Positions 39,801 to 47,514 are shown, counted from the first letter of the stretch. The stretch: DNA of 64,000 nucleotides from Nymphalis io (GCF_905147045.1 NC_065910.1:7440001-7504000); one strand, 5' to 3'. Made by a program: numbers and translations. The notes: a model not told the origin generated them from the letters alone.

Positions 39801-42469
39801 ATTTGAAGGAACCCGGGTTGTAAGAGGAGAGGAACATGTGAGCTGGTAAAGCATTCCATTTTTCGGAAGTGCGACAGAGAAAGGAGTTGCCAAATTTCTT
39901 GTTGTGTGTTTGATTTTAAAAAAGGTTATAATTATAGATTTTTTAATATTTCACTACCACCCGAAAAAGGACCGTTACGTTTAAAAGAGAAGAAAATTCC
40001 GCAAAGCAAGTAGATTCTTACTTATTTCACTTTCATATTCATTCCATATCTTGTTAATTCTTTCGATGGAATTATCACTCAAAGTTACATGTATATCTTT
40101 GTTCAATGTACTTTGTAATTCTTTTATGACGGTTTTATCATAAATGGGACAGCCTCTATCATCAATTCTTTTCTTATTATACAGCCAATGCAATGCTTGT
40201 GTTGCAGCTTTTTCAGCCGCCTTCCTCTTTGATATAGCTGTACTAAAAAAAATACAAATATAAATTAATATAATAAAATTTTATATAACCTTTAAAACTA
40301 CCAATTTTGAACACTGGCCGGTCGGTGTCTTTGATCTATTATATATAATTTAAGTAATTGAATACATAATTTTAATTAATTACAATTTTCTCACATTAAT
40401 ATTAAGCGAGAATGTTTTTTAATGTAAATATTAATACTAATAATATGTCTCTACTTTTAATTACTTTTTCTCATGTTTCATACTATAAAATTGTAAACCT
40501 ATAGGCCAATATTAAGGAAGAATGTTTTTCACTGTAAATATTAATACTATAATAATAATCATAATAATTTATTTACACATCCAAAAGATACACAATTTGT
40601 TTGCAGTATTATCTAAGTCTAGGGTTTGTTTTTATTTACATCAACAGTACTATTGGTGGATCTCTGACTCCGAACTTATAAAAATTGTAAATATTAATAC
40701 TAATACTATGTCTCTACTTTTAATTAATTTTTTCTCATGTTTCATACTATAAAATTGTAAACCTATGGGCCTTACTTTAGTAATAAGTAAGTACTGTACA
40801 ACTATTTTTGTAACACTGTTTATTACAAGTAAAAATATATAAATAATTAAAATACTCTTCCATTTTTGCCATGTAAAATGACAATTTTATGGATCAAGGA
40901 CCAAATAAAAAATTATTTTAAAACAAACCTTTCAAATTTCATTTTCTCCGGCCATATGAAAGTGTATGTGCAAGTCCAGTCATTCTGAATAATTTTCCTC
41001 TTTCCACCCTTTGGAGCTACCACTAGTTGTTTATAATGAATATCGAATATCTTATCTGGACTTTTATTTTGTAATTCGTTAAGAGTAACTCGTGGCTGTT
41101 TGAAAATTTCATTAATCTTACTCAATTCTGTAATTTAAAAAAAAAAATTTAATCCCATCTATGCTTAATATTAAATCTCATTATAGTTCAAATCAATTCT
41201 TAGTTGAATGTCTTTTAGTTGTGCTACAAATTGCAGGATGCACCCCAAGGTGCATTGATATACTTCTTGTGTTAGTTATATGTATGACCAAAACCAAAGG
41301 TGACATGTCATAAATCGTCAATTCCATATTCCTCAAAATTTACTAAAGAAAAAAAAGCAAGTCGGATATTTTGATGAGCTGGCCATAGTGTATACAGTAT
41401 TGTTATATTTAAACCATGTCCCAAGAATAGATATATACTTTACCTTACAAGATAAAATTTAAAAGCTTAATTTCATACTTTTGCTTTCCTAATAGACATT
41501 TTAATCTTTAATGTTTTTAATGAATTAATCATTTATATCCAATTCAAGTCAGAGTAGGAGTAACGGTAAACAAACCTTAGATTTACAAAAAGCATTCGAT
41601 TTTCTAATTGTTCTGCTGTATTAGGCACTATAAACAATTCTTGATTTGAATTTACCTTTATTTATAATATAACAATATTCCACTTAATTAGTTATAACCA
41701 AATTAATTTAATTTCCGAAATTACAACTTCACAGACATTGAAAATGCCACTTTTTCATGAATCCATAGTGAATATCATAAATTATTCAAGGTTTCGACCA
41801 ATTATATCGTGACAATTGATATCGGTTACCAATAATATTGATGTCAAAGTTGTTTATTTGGTAACTCTTGTAGTTGGAATAGGATATAGTTTTTTTTTTT
41901 AGAAAATAAACATTACCTATTTCATGATTCGGTTCTTTAAAGATGTCTTCTATTAATTTCTTCGAATAAAGTCTAACGGAATATGATGCAGGCAACACAG
42001 CATTTTTATTAAAATTACAAATATATTCATTGAGTAATTTACTATTTGTTCCTGAAAATTAATAAAGATATATATTAATTATTTTTACACAAAATATTAT
42101 TTTAATATTTTAATTATGGTTTTTTAAGACTGTACTTTTAATGTGGTGGTTAAATAAATCTAACAAAGATGAAATCACTCTCTCTCAATAGTTCTAATTC
42201 TTTGACTAGAAATTGTTAGATACATTCATAAACAACAAAAAAGTAATTTATTTGCAATATAAATAGACGTCGGATTTGAAGTTTGTTTTGGTAGAATCGA
42301 ATGTCTATACCATACTACTTAAATATTGTCTACTTAAAAAAAAGTTGTCATTTAAATATTCTAAAACATACAAACCACATAAAGATTTAACATGCTGGAG
42401 CTTGTAACATCTGTGTTCTGATAAAAATAATCTAGAAACGTTGCATCTTGCAAATTTTCTTAAAAACAT
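18694..42469 (-). CDS. DHX30: DHX30-like DEAH-box RNA helicase, complete, 22 coding exons
   Basis: ATP-dependent RNA helicase; mammalian DHX30 acts on mitochondrial RNA granules and ribosome assembly (family knowledge). Joined exons total 3207 nt, exactly 1068 codons plus TAA, with no internal stop. Domains in order: basic mitochondrial-type leader (1 to about 31); dsRNA-binding region (about 88-172); acidic linker; RecA lobe 1 with motif I GAAGCGKST (330-338), DEAH (428-431) and SAT (460-462); RecA lobe 2 with FLPGW (543-547), ATNIAETSIT (598-607) and motif VI QRAGRAGR (646-653); helicase-associated region (about 680-845); OB-like fold with PPHAVLLFSAGDI; C-terminal helices. The order matches human DHX30 throughout. 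The ATG at 42467-42469 has an in-frame TAA upstream. Introns are full of SINEs. The frame is intact, so the gene is probably functional. Oddities: a GC-AG intron, SEPRR in place of the usual TQPRR in motif Ia, and a shortened motif I-Ia gap. Confidence 0.92.
18940..19155 (-). mobile_element. Type A SINE, old and diverged
   Basis: It has recognisable CCCACAGCTGGGCTAAGGCC and CGGATTTGAACCC blocks with many changes and deletions. It is in the last DHX30 intron, in the gene's orientation. Confidence 0.55.
19376..19446 (-). CDS. DHX30: DHX30 exon 21 (small)
   Basis: 71 nt, residues 979-1002: EGSDGETTELYHSKHKLTFQ. Acceptor ttacag, donor gtttgt, phase 2 out. It is supported by phase agreement on both sides and by position relative to human DHX30. 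Confidence 0.82.
20336..20694 (+). mobile_element. Type D SINE, near full length
   Basis: tRNA-like head with A box TGGTCTAGTGG and B box GGTTCAATTCC, then body to GGTTTGGAGGA. It lacks module M. It lies in a DHX30 intron, antisense to the gene. Confidence 0.75.
20739..20937 (-). CDS. DHX30: DHX30 exon 20 (OB-fold)
   Basis: Residues 912-978. It contains LLTYFGGYHSIERR and SLVPPHAVLLFSAGDI, matching the OB-fold HPLAVLLLTDGD strand of DHX30. Acceptor ttacag, donor gtatgt, phase 0 out. A type D SINE ends about 45 nt past the donor. Confidence 0.92.
21276..21470 (+). repeat. Type E dispersed repeat
   Basis: Shares GCAAATGACTCTACTCCACC, AAGAATGTTCTG and GAAGGAACCCGGGTTG with 39.69 kb. Class unknown. 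Confidence 0.55.
21790..21925 (-). repeat. Type H-like repeat
   Basis: TTTGTTACGCTTTCAC and CGATCATCATGAAA on the plus strand are the reverse of the type H end; a C-run follows. A weaker copy is at about 4640-4750. Confidence 0.4.
21959..22160 (-). CDS. DHX30: DHX30 exon 19
   Basis: Residues 845-912. The helical part FSDIDELTSAVLLSGSNSLL aligns with the EEELVKGVLMAGLYPNL segment in human DHX30. Acceptor tttcag, donor gtatga, phase 2 out. Confidence 0.9.
22627..22939 (+). mobile_element. Type A SINE with 11-bp target duplication
   Basis: The element (22639 to about 22925) is flanked by tattcaaataa at 22627-22637 and 22929-22939. It is a probable source for the 12.45-kb copy. Confidence 0.7.
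23023..23187 (-). CDS. DHX30: DHX30 exon 18
   Basis: Residues 790-844: SDHAAVHWIQDEFEQILEEE to KYGLRKDRLNYVK, the conserved SDH segment of DEAH helicases. Acceptor tttcag, donor gtgagt, phase 1 in and out. Confidence 0.93.
23450..23600 (+). repeat. Type E repeat, diverged
   Basis: AAGATGCCTATTCGCC and TTGAAGGTACCC match the type E order. Confidence 0.4.
23948..24068 (-). mobile_element. Type C tRNA-derived SINE, partial
   Basis: The minus strand has the head GATTGGCGTGGTTGAC and a perfect B box GGTTCGATACC. The downstream half is replaced by a type B-like piece. Confidence 0.6.
24259..24447 (-). CDS. DHX30: DHX30 exon 17 (ratchet region), GC-rich
   Basis: Residues 727-789. It contains TRLGVILSSMPLHPRLARCV and an Ala-rich helix, then NSAERRE. 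The GC-rich codon use creates long antisense reading frames. Acceptor tttcag, donor gtagcc. Confidence 0.94.
24747..25019 (+). repeat. Type B retroposon beside DHX30 exon 16
   Basis: Nearly complete. Its A-rich end stops about 15 nt from the donor of exon 16, antisense to the gene. Confidence 0.75.
25041..25177 (-). CDS. DHX30: DHX30 exon 16 (winged-helix region)
   Basis: Residues 681-726: IPLEQTVLDCKSY to VNDLIEL. I chose the acceptor ccccag over an upstream tctag because only it keeps the frame. A type B SINE ends about 20 nt past the donor. Confidence 0.92.
25368..25440 (-). CDS. DHX30: DHX30 exon 15
   Basis: 73 nt, residues 657-681: CYRMYTKDKEEELIPHTTPE, the segment linking motif VI to the winged-helix region. 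Acceptor caacag, donor gtttgt, phase 2 out. Confidence 0.93.
25680..25915 (-). repeat. Type B retroposon, diverged
   Basis: Reverse copy with a short inverted duplication around GGTAAAGCATAGGCATGCTTTACC (given here as its two halves, ggtaaagcat and atgctttacc). Confidence 0.55.
25922..26207 (-). mobile_element. Type A SINE
   Basis: Complete but with a short deletion around the GCTGCTC block. It is in the intron between DHX30 exons 14 and 15. Confidence 0.7.
26247..26543 (+). repeat. Type B retroposon, full length
   Basis: From GGTGGTAGGGC to CTATTCTAT with a 20-A tail. It is in the intron between DHX30 exons 14 and 15. Confidence 0.75.
26641..26721 (-). CDS. DHX30: DHX30 exon 14 (motif VI), GC-rich micro-exon
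   Basis: 81 nt, residues 630-656: LETVWVSRAGAAQRAGRAGR, containing motif VI with its arginine fingers. Nearly every third base is G or C. Acceptor tgcag, donor gtgagg, phase 1 in and out. Confidence 0.92.
26858..26900. repeat. Perfect 20-bp inverted repeat with 3-nt loop
   Basis: The arms at 26858-26877 and 26881-26900 are exact reverse complements, separated by aga. It lies in the DHX30 intron between exons 13 and 14. Confidence 0.9.
27434..27597 (-). CDS. DHX30: DHX30 exon 13 (motif V)
   Basis: Residues 575-629. It contains IRKIVLATNIAETSITIPD and VIDSGAHKENR. Acceptor aaacag, donor gtgata, phase 1 out. Confidence 0.96.
28138..28402 (-). mobile_element. Type C SINE, full length
   Basis: On the minus strand it runs from GACGAGCCGGTTAGCG through B box GGTTCGATTCC to the tail TCCCGGGATATTATTATTAT. 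Confidence 0.75.
28595..28749 (-). CDS. DHX30: DHX30 exon 12 (motif IV), GC donor
   Basis: Residues 524-575. It contains GAILVFLPGWAEI and LPVHS. The only donor that keeps the frame is AG|gcaagt, a GC-AG intron. Acceptor ttacag, phase 2 out. Confidence 0.92.
28843..29118 (-). repeat. Type B retroposon, full length
   Basis: Reverse copy from AAGGCGGACGAGC to AGCTCTACCACC; a reverse fragment of the same family follows at about 29167-29262. Confidence 0.7.
29167..29262 (-). repeat. Type B fragment
   Basis: CCACCTGATGGTAAGTGG and TAAATATTAACCATC blocks only. Confidence 0.5.
29384..29543 (-). CDS. DHX30: DHX30 exon 11 (start of RecA lobe 2)
   Basis: Residues 470-523. It starts YFNDCPIIEVPGKTYPVEI, the usual lobe junction. 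Acceptor ttctag, donor gtaatc, phase 0 out. Confidence 0.93.
30006..30162 (-). CDS. DHX30: DHX30 exon 10 (motifs II and III)
   Basis: Residues 418-470. It carries DEAHERDVNTD and MSAT. Human DHX30 has DEVH here, whereas this protein keeps canonical DEAH. Acceptor ttacag, donor gtacgt, phase 2 out. Confidence 0.96.
30256..30553 (-). mobile_element. Type A SINE, full length
   Basis: From TAACAGTTAATGTCCC to CATCTCGGCT. It lies just upstream of DHX30 exon 10. Confidence 0.75.
30669..30833 (-). mobile_element. Type A SINE, internally deleted
   Basis: It has the 3' block (GAGGCCTCCTCTCCC) and the tRNA-like head but lacks the middle third and the terminal bases. It lies about 0.1 kb from the 30.26-kb copy. 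Confidence 0.6.
30942..31196 (+). mobile_element. Type C SINE, full length
   Basis: Head GGTCGGTTGGCGTAG, B box GGTTCGATTCC, and tail CCCAGGATATTATTATT. It is antisense to DHX30 in the exon 9-10 intron. Confidence 0.75.
31636..31783 (+). repeat. Type B retroposon, 5'-truncated
   Basis: 3' half only, from GGGCATAAAATCTTAG to CTATTCTATATAAAAAAAA. Confidence 0.7.
31994..32111 (-). CDS. DHX30: DHX30 exon 9 (motif Ib region)
   Basis: Residues 379-417. GYQVRLHSKLPRPPGGAILY followed by CTSGVLLRRLQLNP lines up with the same stretch of human DHX30. Acceptor ttccag, donor gtaagc. Confidence 0.95.
32741..32995 (+). repeat. Type B retroposon, diverged
   Basis: Starts GGTGGTAAGGCTTTGTGC; the middle is deleted and the 3' end is degraded. 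Confidence 0.55.
33112..33307 (-). CDS. DHX30: DHX30 exon 8 (motifs I and Ia)
   Basis: Residues 313-378. Walker A is GAAGCGKST and motif Ia is SEPRRVAAIGLAQRV. The intron before it is the longest in the gene (about 4.8 kb). Acceptor tttcag, donor gtatgg, phase 0 out. Confidence 0.95.
33650..33955 (+). mobile_element. Type A SINE, full length
   Basis: Starts GCCGTGCCCAGTGG with the B box intact and ends ACAGGCTGTTACTG. It lies in the long DHX30 intron. Confidence 0.7.
34438..34702 (-). repeat. Type B retroposon, diverged
   Basis: Reverse copy ending AAAGCCCTACCACCAA. Confidence 0.6.
35108..35397 (+). repeat. Type B retroposon, full length
   Basis: From GGTGGTAGAGCTTTGTGC to CTATTCTATAAAAAAAG, well preserved. 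Confidence 0.75.
36064..36375. promoter_or_regulatory. Two perfect CRE octamers in intron 7 of DHX30
   Basis: TGACGTCA at 36064-36071 and 36368-36375, with a TGACGTAA near 36224. The local DNA is richer in CpG than its surroundings. Confidence 0.3.
36730..36850. promoter_or_regulatory. Cluster of nuclear-receptor half-sites
   Basis: AGGTCA at 36730, TGACCTTG at 36762, CGACCTTGG at 36814 and TGACCTTA at 36844, in the long DHX30 intron. Another, TGACCTTTG, lies near 36404. Confidence 0.3.
37125..37330 (+). repeat. Probable dispersed repeat
   Basis: GTGTGTATGTGCGTGGCATC and GACCGATACGATTTTAATGG resemble a common insect interspersed element. There is no second copy in the window. Confidence 0.3.
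37350..37592 (-). mobile_element. Type C SINE
   Basis: Reverse copy; the tail AATAATAATAATATCC is at 37350 and the B box is partly decayed. Confidence 0.65.
37786..38012 (+). repeat. Type B retroposon, 5'-truncated
   Basis: Begins at AAACAGCGATACTTAG and ends CATATTACAAAAAAA. Confidence 0.6.
38150..38291 (-). CDS. DHX30: DHX30 exon 7 (lead-in to helicase core)
   Basis: Residues 266-313. It contains the charged helix QSARERRERTLRQTF and LPIDGY, the segment just before the first RecA lobe in DEAH helicases. Acceptor acacag, donor gtaagt, phase 2 out. Confidence 0.88.
38573..38626 (-). CDS. DHX30: DHX30 exon 6 (small)
   Basis: 54-nt exon, residues 248-265, acidic (CSEEIMENEND). Acceptor ttccag, donor gtattg. 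It keeps phase 1, so skipping it would preserve the frame. Confidence 0.78.
39147..39239 (-). CDS. DHX30: DHX30 exon 5
   Basis: Residues 217-247, a charged linker ending TIDDE; acceptor ttccag, donor gtaaat, phase 1 in and out. Confidence 0.83.
39690..39905 (+). repeat. Type E dispersed repeat
   Basis: Best-preserved copy, through AAGCATTCCATTTTTCGG. It is in the DHX30 exon 4-5 intron. Confidence 0.55.
40022..40242 (-). CDS. DHX30: DHX30 exon 4 (second half of dsRNA-binding region)
   Basis: Residues 143-216. KRKAAEKAATQALHWL is the C-terminal, RNA-contacting helix of a dsRNA-binding domain. The acceptor is ttttag and the donor is gtaaga, phase 1 out. Confidence 0.9.
40929..41127 (-). CDS. 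DHX30: DHX30 exon 3 (first half of dsRNA-binding region)
   Basis: Residues 77-143; acceptor attacag, donor gtttgt, phase 2 out. It contains VTLNELQNK and a beta-strand-rich stretch ending WTCTYTFIWPEKMKFE, which matches the corresponding LTLLWP segment of human DHX30. Confidence 0.88.
41917..42051 (-). CDS. DHX30: DHX30 exon 2
   Basis: Residues 32-76; phase 1 in and out; acceptor ttttcag, donor gtaatg. It is an Asn/Lys-rich segment ending KEPNHEI, with no recognised motif. Confidence 0.85.
42376..42469 (-). CDS. DHX30: DHX30 exon 1 (leader peptide)
   Basis: Residues 1-31. The leader begins MFLRKFARCNVSRLF, rich in Arg and Lys with no acid until Glu18, as expected of a mitochondrial targeting peptide. 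The donor is gtttgt, phase 1. Confidence 0.8.
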
Positions 42470-42885
42470 TTTTTATTTTAATTTTTTAAAAACATAACCT
42501 CTTTTTCAAAATGAATATGTGATAAACTTTTGCCACAACAATTTTTTATATATTATATTTCTTATAATTGTTAAATATTCAGTTCTATTATATAAATATT
42601 TAAGAATTTTCTAAATTTAAATTAATATGTAAGAATTATTGTCGGCGTGAAAATGACAAATGACAAAATAGGTCACTAATTGTCAGGTGCTACTTGCCCT
42701 GAGACCTGTTCGGATACTTGTAAAGAAAAAAATTAATATAATTCGAATCATACACATACATAAAACTTATATATACGTATTAGTTTTTAAAATAATATAT
42801 TTTCCAGGCCAGTAGTATATGTATAGTCTTTTTAAGTGTAATGTTTTTATTTGACCATAGTCAATATTAGAGTATAACCGGCTTG

Positions 42886-43250
42886 ACTGCCTCGTTGGTA
42901 CAGTGGCTAGACATAAGGCCGCTGATCCGGAGGTCCTGGGTTCAATTCCAAGATAGGGCCAATAAAAAGTTATTGGGTTTTACTGTCAGAAAATTCTCAG
43001 TAGCAGCTCGGGGTCTGGAAGTTAGAAGTGTGTACACTCCCATGCCTCGGAAGGCACGTAAAGCCATTGGCCTCTTCAGATCAGAACTCTTTCCGGTCAT
43101 GTCAGATTGCCGTCCCATCGGATTATGAGAGCTAGGGAATAGAGAGTGCACCTGTGTTTACGCACACTCTTGTGCACTATAATACCTCCTGCGTAGTTGG
43201 CTAATCTCTCTTGAGATTGGCCGCCGTGGCCGAAATCGGTCTGGAGGACA
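42886..43250 (+). mobile_element. Type D SINE, near full length
   Basis: Same order as the 20.3-kb copy; the tail is a short (TAT)n run (43253-43263). It lies 0.4 kb upstream of the DHX30 start codon. Confidence 0.75.
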
Positions 43251-44334
43251 TTACTATTATTATACAGTAGCATAGCATACTATGAATTAGTAATCACTCA
43301 AACAACAAAAATCAGGAAAAATATTTTTTTTATCAACAATATTGTTTTTACAATTAGATATTTTTTGTGATGAGCATTTTAATGTAAGTACCTTAGTAGT
43401 GAAATTTGTCGTATTTATAAGTTTTTAATTTCGTTTAATATAAACATAAATCAGAATATTCGTAATACAGCCTTGATACACTGAATATCGATAGTTTTGT
43501 CATAAGAGTTTGTATCGATGAAAAAGGCATTTCAACGTTAATCTTAGGTTTATTTTTAATTTTGAAGATTATTTTATTATTCGCACTGTCACTCTGTGGA
43601 ACCATATTTCCCGGCGATTTTTTCGAACCGTTATGACATAGAAATGTTGAAGACCCATTCCTTAATGGCCGTCAACGCACCTGCACGTACTCCGGTGTTG
43701 CAGAGCGTCCTTGGACAGTGGTAATCACTTTCTAACAGATGAGATGGGGCAAACAAGCAGAAAGTGTTTATTTGCCCTCCTTTGCATTGCATTTGCAGCT
43801 TATTTCATTACAAGTAGGCTCCTCACATCACTATGTGACCAATGGCCATAGTAGGTTTGCATCCTTCACATTCGAGATTGTTCATTTATTTGCACTTTCA
43901 CCATAAGCAAATTTACAATAATATGCCGTGGCTCTGTATCGTAAGTATCGCGCCCCGAATTGTGTATGTAAAATTGAAATATAGGAAATGTATATCATAT
44001 TCTATATCGATATTATCTTCTATCGAAAGCGGAAAGCACTTGTATCTCTACAAGAAGAGTACGTACGGACTTATTGCCGATCACAGTTATGATCAATCTG
44101 CATTAACAAAAGATTAAAATAAACAATAATAATAAGCTCACCAATATATTTCGCGTGACTTGTGAAATAATCCGCTATCATAAGATCGACTTTCGGTAGA
44201 TTACTTGTTAGTCTATGTGAAACTGCCCTTATTTTAGGATAAAATAATATATTAATAATCGTTCTAATATTATTATAAGTAAAAGAACATATGTGGGGTG
44301 TCAAATCACAAAGAGGGATAAAATAAATACGAAA

Positions 44335-44430
44335 TTATCAACACGCGTATCGCAAAAGAGTCGCCCGCAATAACGATTGGGCGAACTGACGTCACAATCA
44401 AAATTCGGACGGAGCAAGAATTATACGAGA
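44335..44430 (-). promoter_or_regulatory. Promoter-like CpG-bearing segment upstream of DHX30
   Basis: It contains a perfect cAMP-response element TGACGTCA (44387-44394), a CCAAT box on the minus strand (44375-44379) and many CpG in otherwise AT-rich DNA, about 1.9 kb upstream of the DHX30 ATG. A good donor (gtgagc at 44136-44141) follows, so a non-coding first exon is possible. Inference. Confidence 0.3.
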
Positions 44431-45329
44431 GCGCCTAAATTTATTTGCTTATAAAAAAAAGTTTACATTATATAATCATATTTTTTTCACACATGTTATT
44501 ATAATCATTTAAAGATTATTTTCGTACAAAAAAATAACATTTTTTTTAATTTACATCTTCCTAATTGTATATAATTATAATGATGTTAGAGTAATTATTC
44601 TTTTTTTATTATCATGGCCTCGGGCAATATCTTGTGTGAGTATTTTAGTGTGTCTTTTATTCGTTCAGCTTGCACTGAAACACTGTGGTGTAATAGGCTT
44701 CAAAACGGCTTCGAAGCCATTTCCCAGCGATGGGCGATTTGATTGTTATAGGTATTTGTAAAGCACAAATTTAAACTATATCAAATTTCCTGCTTATGCA
44801 TTTTCTAGTTATTTCCTTAATCAGAATAATGTCGAGGCTATTGTAGCCATATGTCAAGTGATGGTATTTTGTACATTTCAACCCCAAGAAAATTCCATTT
44901 ACATCAATCTTAAAATGGTCGATAATACTACAGAATGTACTAAGTGACTAAACGTATAACAATTAAATAGTTAATTTTGGCACCAAATGTGTGGTTGGCG
45001 ACGTAGAATATTATCATGAATAATATAAACATGCCTTCTATAAACATTTATTATACAATAAAACCTTATGGTAACGTCATAAGGAAAATACTAAAGAATC
45101 GTTTGTTTGCATTTTATATTAATTTATTAGCTCGCTCGCTTCATTAGCCGTTAATAAAAAAAAACACATTTTTGACCAATCCCACGTCATCGACGTACGA
45201 CGAAAATGAATATTATGAAAGAATTATGTACATTTAAATAGATTTCATTTACTTAGGTATGTTGATTGAACATTTTTCAATCTGTATTTCAAATGAAAAA
45301 TTGAATTTGATTTATAATATGTGTATTTA

Positions 45330-45500
45330 CTTGGTAGGGCTCTGATCAGGCTTGTCTAGGAAGGTATCGCCTCACCACTTATCCTACCGCCAAACAGCAA
45401 TTCTTAGTAGTCTTGTGTTCCGGTTTGAAGAGTGACGTCTTAGTTCGCAAAGTTCGTGGCATTAACGATGTAATGGATGGTTAATATTATTTATATTCTT
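45330..45500 (+). repeat. Type B retroposon, old
   Basis: GGTAGGGCTCTG, CCGCCAAACAGC and GTTCCGGTTTGAAG are kept; the rest is deleted. Confidence 0.5.
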
Positions 45501-45649
45501 ACAGTTGTTACTTCCCGGGACCTTTTTTTGGTTATTATAATTAGATTAATTGTTAATTTCGATCTTAATAAACCTTTACTTCGAATCCCTCTTCTTGCTC
45601 TTGTCGAACAAGAGTGTGTTTGTATAAGAAATATTACATTAAATTCGAG

Positions 45650-45906
45650 ATGATTCAATAATTAGAATACTTGAATCTTAATAAGTGTTTGCAGATTCAA
45701 GCCCAGCAAGCACTACTGAAATATCGTGTGCTTAATTTGAGTTTAATTTTCATTTCGTGTTCGATGCTGAAGGGAAACATCGTCAAGAGAACCTACATGT
45801 GTCGGATGAAAATCTGCTACACATGCATCGCACTGGAGTAGCGTCATGCAAACCTTGTACTCAAAAGAAGGCATCAGCCTATGTCCCACTTATTTATAGG
45901 CTATTA
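45650..45906 (+). mobile_element. Type A SINE, old and diverged
   Basis: Blocks GAATCTTAA, GTGCTTAATTTGAG and GTCCCACTT are in the right order with many substitutions. Confidence 0.5.
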
Positions 45907-46176
45907 AATTAATATTAGAAACTTAAACATCAACGAGGAACAAAATAAAATAAGTCTTTATAATAATTATTATTATTTATATCGTATGTGTAATAATTCT
46001 ATAGCATTTAATAAGGGATAAATATAAAAGATTAAAAAAATAAATGATTTAAGTCTTACAGATTTCAGAGTGAATGTATGAAAAAACACAATAAGGCAAA
46101 CATGTACGACATTTACGCAACGTGAGCAATAATGTCATCTAATAATTGAAAGAATATTCATCTTCATTAACACACA

Positions 46177-46182
46177 TTTATT
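46177..46182 (-). terminator. Poly(A) signal of tandem serpin 1
   Basis: AATAAA on the minus strand about 43 nt after the TAA at 46225-46227, a normal distance. Confidence 0.5.
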
Positions 46183-46224
46183 TTGATTCATGCATTTTTT
46201 AAATATTAATCACAATAAAACACT

Positions 46225-47415
46225 TTAAAAAACGCTCGGCTTGGAATAAATTCCACTAAAGATTGCAGTAGACGATTCTTTTTCCATAACAAAATAGATG
46301 AATGGTCGATTTGCTTCGAAGACTGGAGTTGATATACGATCGATGATGTACGCTGAAGTAGCTGCAGAAGCAACGGTACCTGATTCCGTTACCTCTATGT
46401 CTGCCTTGTGTACAATAGCAGAGATAAATATTTCCTCTTTTGTAATCTTTTCGAAGCTTGCTAATTTAGGACTAAATATATCGAATACACCCATATTGTT
46501 TAAGGGTTTGTTGAGAACGACGTTAGTGCTGATTTTGAATCGTGGTATTTTCAGATCGACGTCCTCCATCCCGTACTCTTTGGTGTCATTCTCAAGTCTG
46601 TTGAGTATATCGTTCATTGGTATTATAGTAAACTTTTTGTACACTTCAGTAACCTTTATTTTTGGATATGGCAAGATAATTAGCATGCTATACTTATTAT
46701 CATCCCCATAGGGCAATTGCATAACGGTAGCGTTCAGTGATTGAATATTGGAAAAAGGAAACATCGCTCTTTGATACATCATTTTAACTTGGCCGATTTG
46801 TTTTTTATTTTCATCGTAAAACGGTTCGATATTTGTATCTGAAACGTTAAAAGGCGAAGACCAAAGTCCTTTAAAAGATATCACGTTCGTCAAAATCATT
46901 CTTGCTGCCCCAAAATCTTCTGACCTTAGTACATTTGAAACTGAAGCACCAGAGTCTTCAATTACTGTGTTGGCGATGCGTGCTGCTGATTTCGTATCTT
47001 TGAAATCGAGTTCGATTATCTTTGCCCCGAAGTCAGAGGTTAACGTCCTCTTGAAAGCATCGAATACTTGGAATCCTTTGTCAATAAAAACGAAATTTTT
47101 ACTTGCTAATTGAACTCCCTTTGTTTTCGTTCCAAGTACTGTTTTTGTCAAGTTTTGATAGCCATTTACAATGGAATTTTGGTTGCTAGGTAACAAAAAG
47201 GTTCTTGAAAGTTGAGCTTTACTGTTGCCGGTCGCTCCAAGGGCGACGCCAGTCATCAAACTCCATATACCGAAGGGCGATATAACAACATGCCCTTCTG
47301 TTTCCAGTTGTGTGTAATGTAAAAGTTCTAAACTAAAATTTCTCACTCTTCCACTGAATTCTACTTCGGCATGACACGTCGCAATATAAAATACAAAAAA
47401 TATTAAACACTTCAT
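46225..47415 (-). CDS. Secreted serpin, tandem paralog 1, predicted trypsin-like protease inhibitor
   Basis: Intronless, 396 residues from the ATG at 47413-47415. The frame runs further upstream but without an ATG, and the paralog at 55.6-56.8 kb starts at the equivalent site. The signal peptide is MKCLIFFVFYIATCHA. The serpin core is complete (HVVISPFGIWSLMTGVALGA, VISFKGLWSSPF, FEANRPFIYFVME). The hinge ESGTVASAA is canonical for an inhibitor, with small residues at P12-P9. P1 is Arg360 and P1' is Ile, in the loop IIDRISTP, pointing to trypsin-like targets. It is nearly collinear with the serpin at 55.6 kb and clearly a recent tandem duplicate. Expression is probably driven by the TATA-like element about 100 nt upstream. 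The Spn77Ba-like label is a family-level guess. Confidence 0.93.
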   Translation of the reverse strand: MKCLIFFVFYIATCHAEVEFSGRVRNFSLELLHYTQLETEGHVVISPFGIWSLMTGVALGATGNSKAQLSRTFLLPSNQNSIVNGYQNLTKTVLGTKTKGVQLASKNFVFIDKGFQVFDAFKRTLTSDFGAKIIELDFKDTKSAARIANTVIEDSGASVSNVLRSEDFGAARMILTNVISFKGLWSSPFNVSDTNIEPFYDENKKQIGQVKMMYQRAMFPFSNIQSLNATVMQLPYGDDNKYSMLIILPYPKIKVTEVYKKFTIIPMNDILNRLENDTKEYGMEDVDLKIPRFKISTNVVLNKPLNNMGVFDIFSPKLASFEKITKEEIFISAIVHKADIEVTESGTVASAATSAYIIDRISTPVFEANRPFIYFVMEKESSTAIFSGIYSKPSVF

Positions 47416-47514
47416 TATCGCGTGCGCTTGCAGCAGTGCTTTGAAAAATACTAAGATGAAACGAGTTGGTATCAAGTACGAATACTAAAACAAGTTCTTA
47501 GCTTTAATATGAGA

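Larger units (their letters stand above)
42470..46176. other. Region between DHX30 start and tandem serpin 1
   Basis: Contains a type D SINE, a decayed type E-like stretch (about 43640-43790), the promoter-like segment at 44.4 kb, and type B and A remnants. No supported coding exon. Confidence 0.5.

Noticed and set aside
44071..44304. Minus-strand frame with LTSNLPKVDLMIADYFTSH and a good donor
   Set aside because: It begins without ATG and I found no in-frame partner exon before DHX30. A faint resemblance to mitochondrial factors was too weak to name; treated only as possible non-coding first-exon sequence.
46298..46711. 137-codon plus-strand frame
   Set aside because: Antisense shadow of the tandem serpin at 46.2 kb.
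47416..47475. N-terminal extension of the tandem serpin (frame open upstream)
   Set aside because: No ATG in the extension, and the paralog starts at the signal-peptide Met, so the shorter start was chosen.
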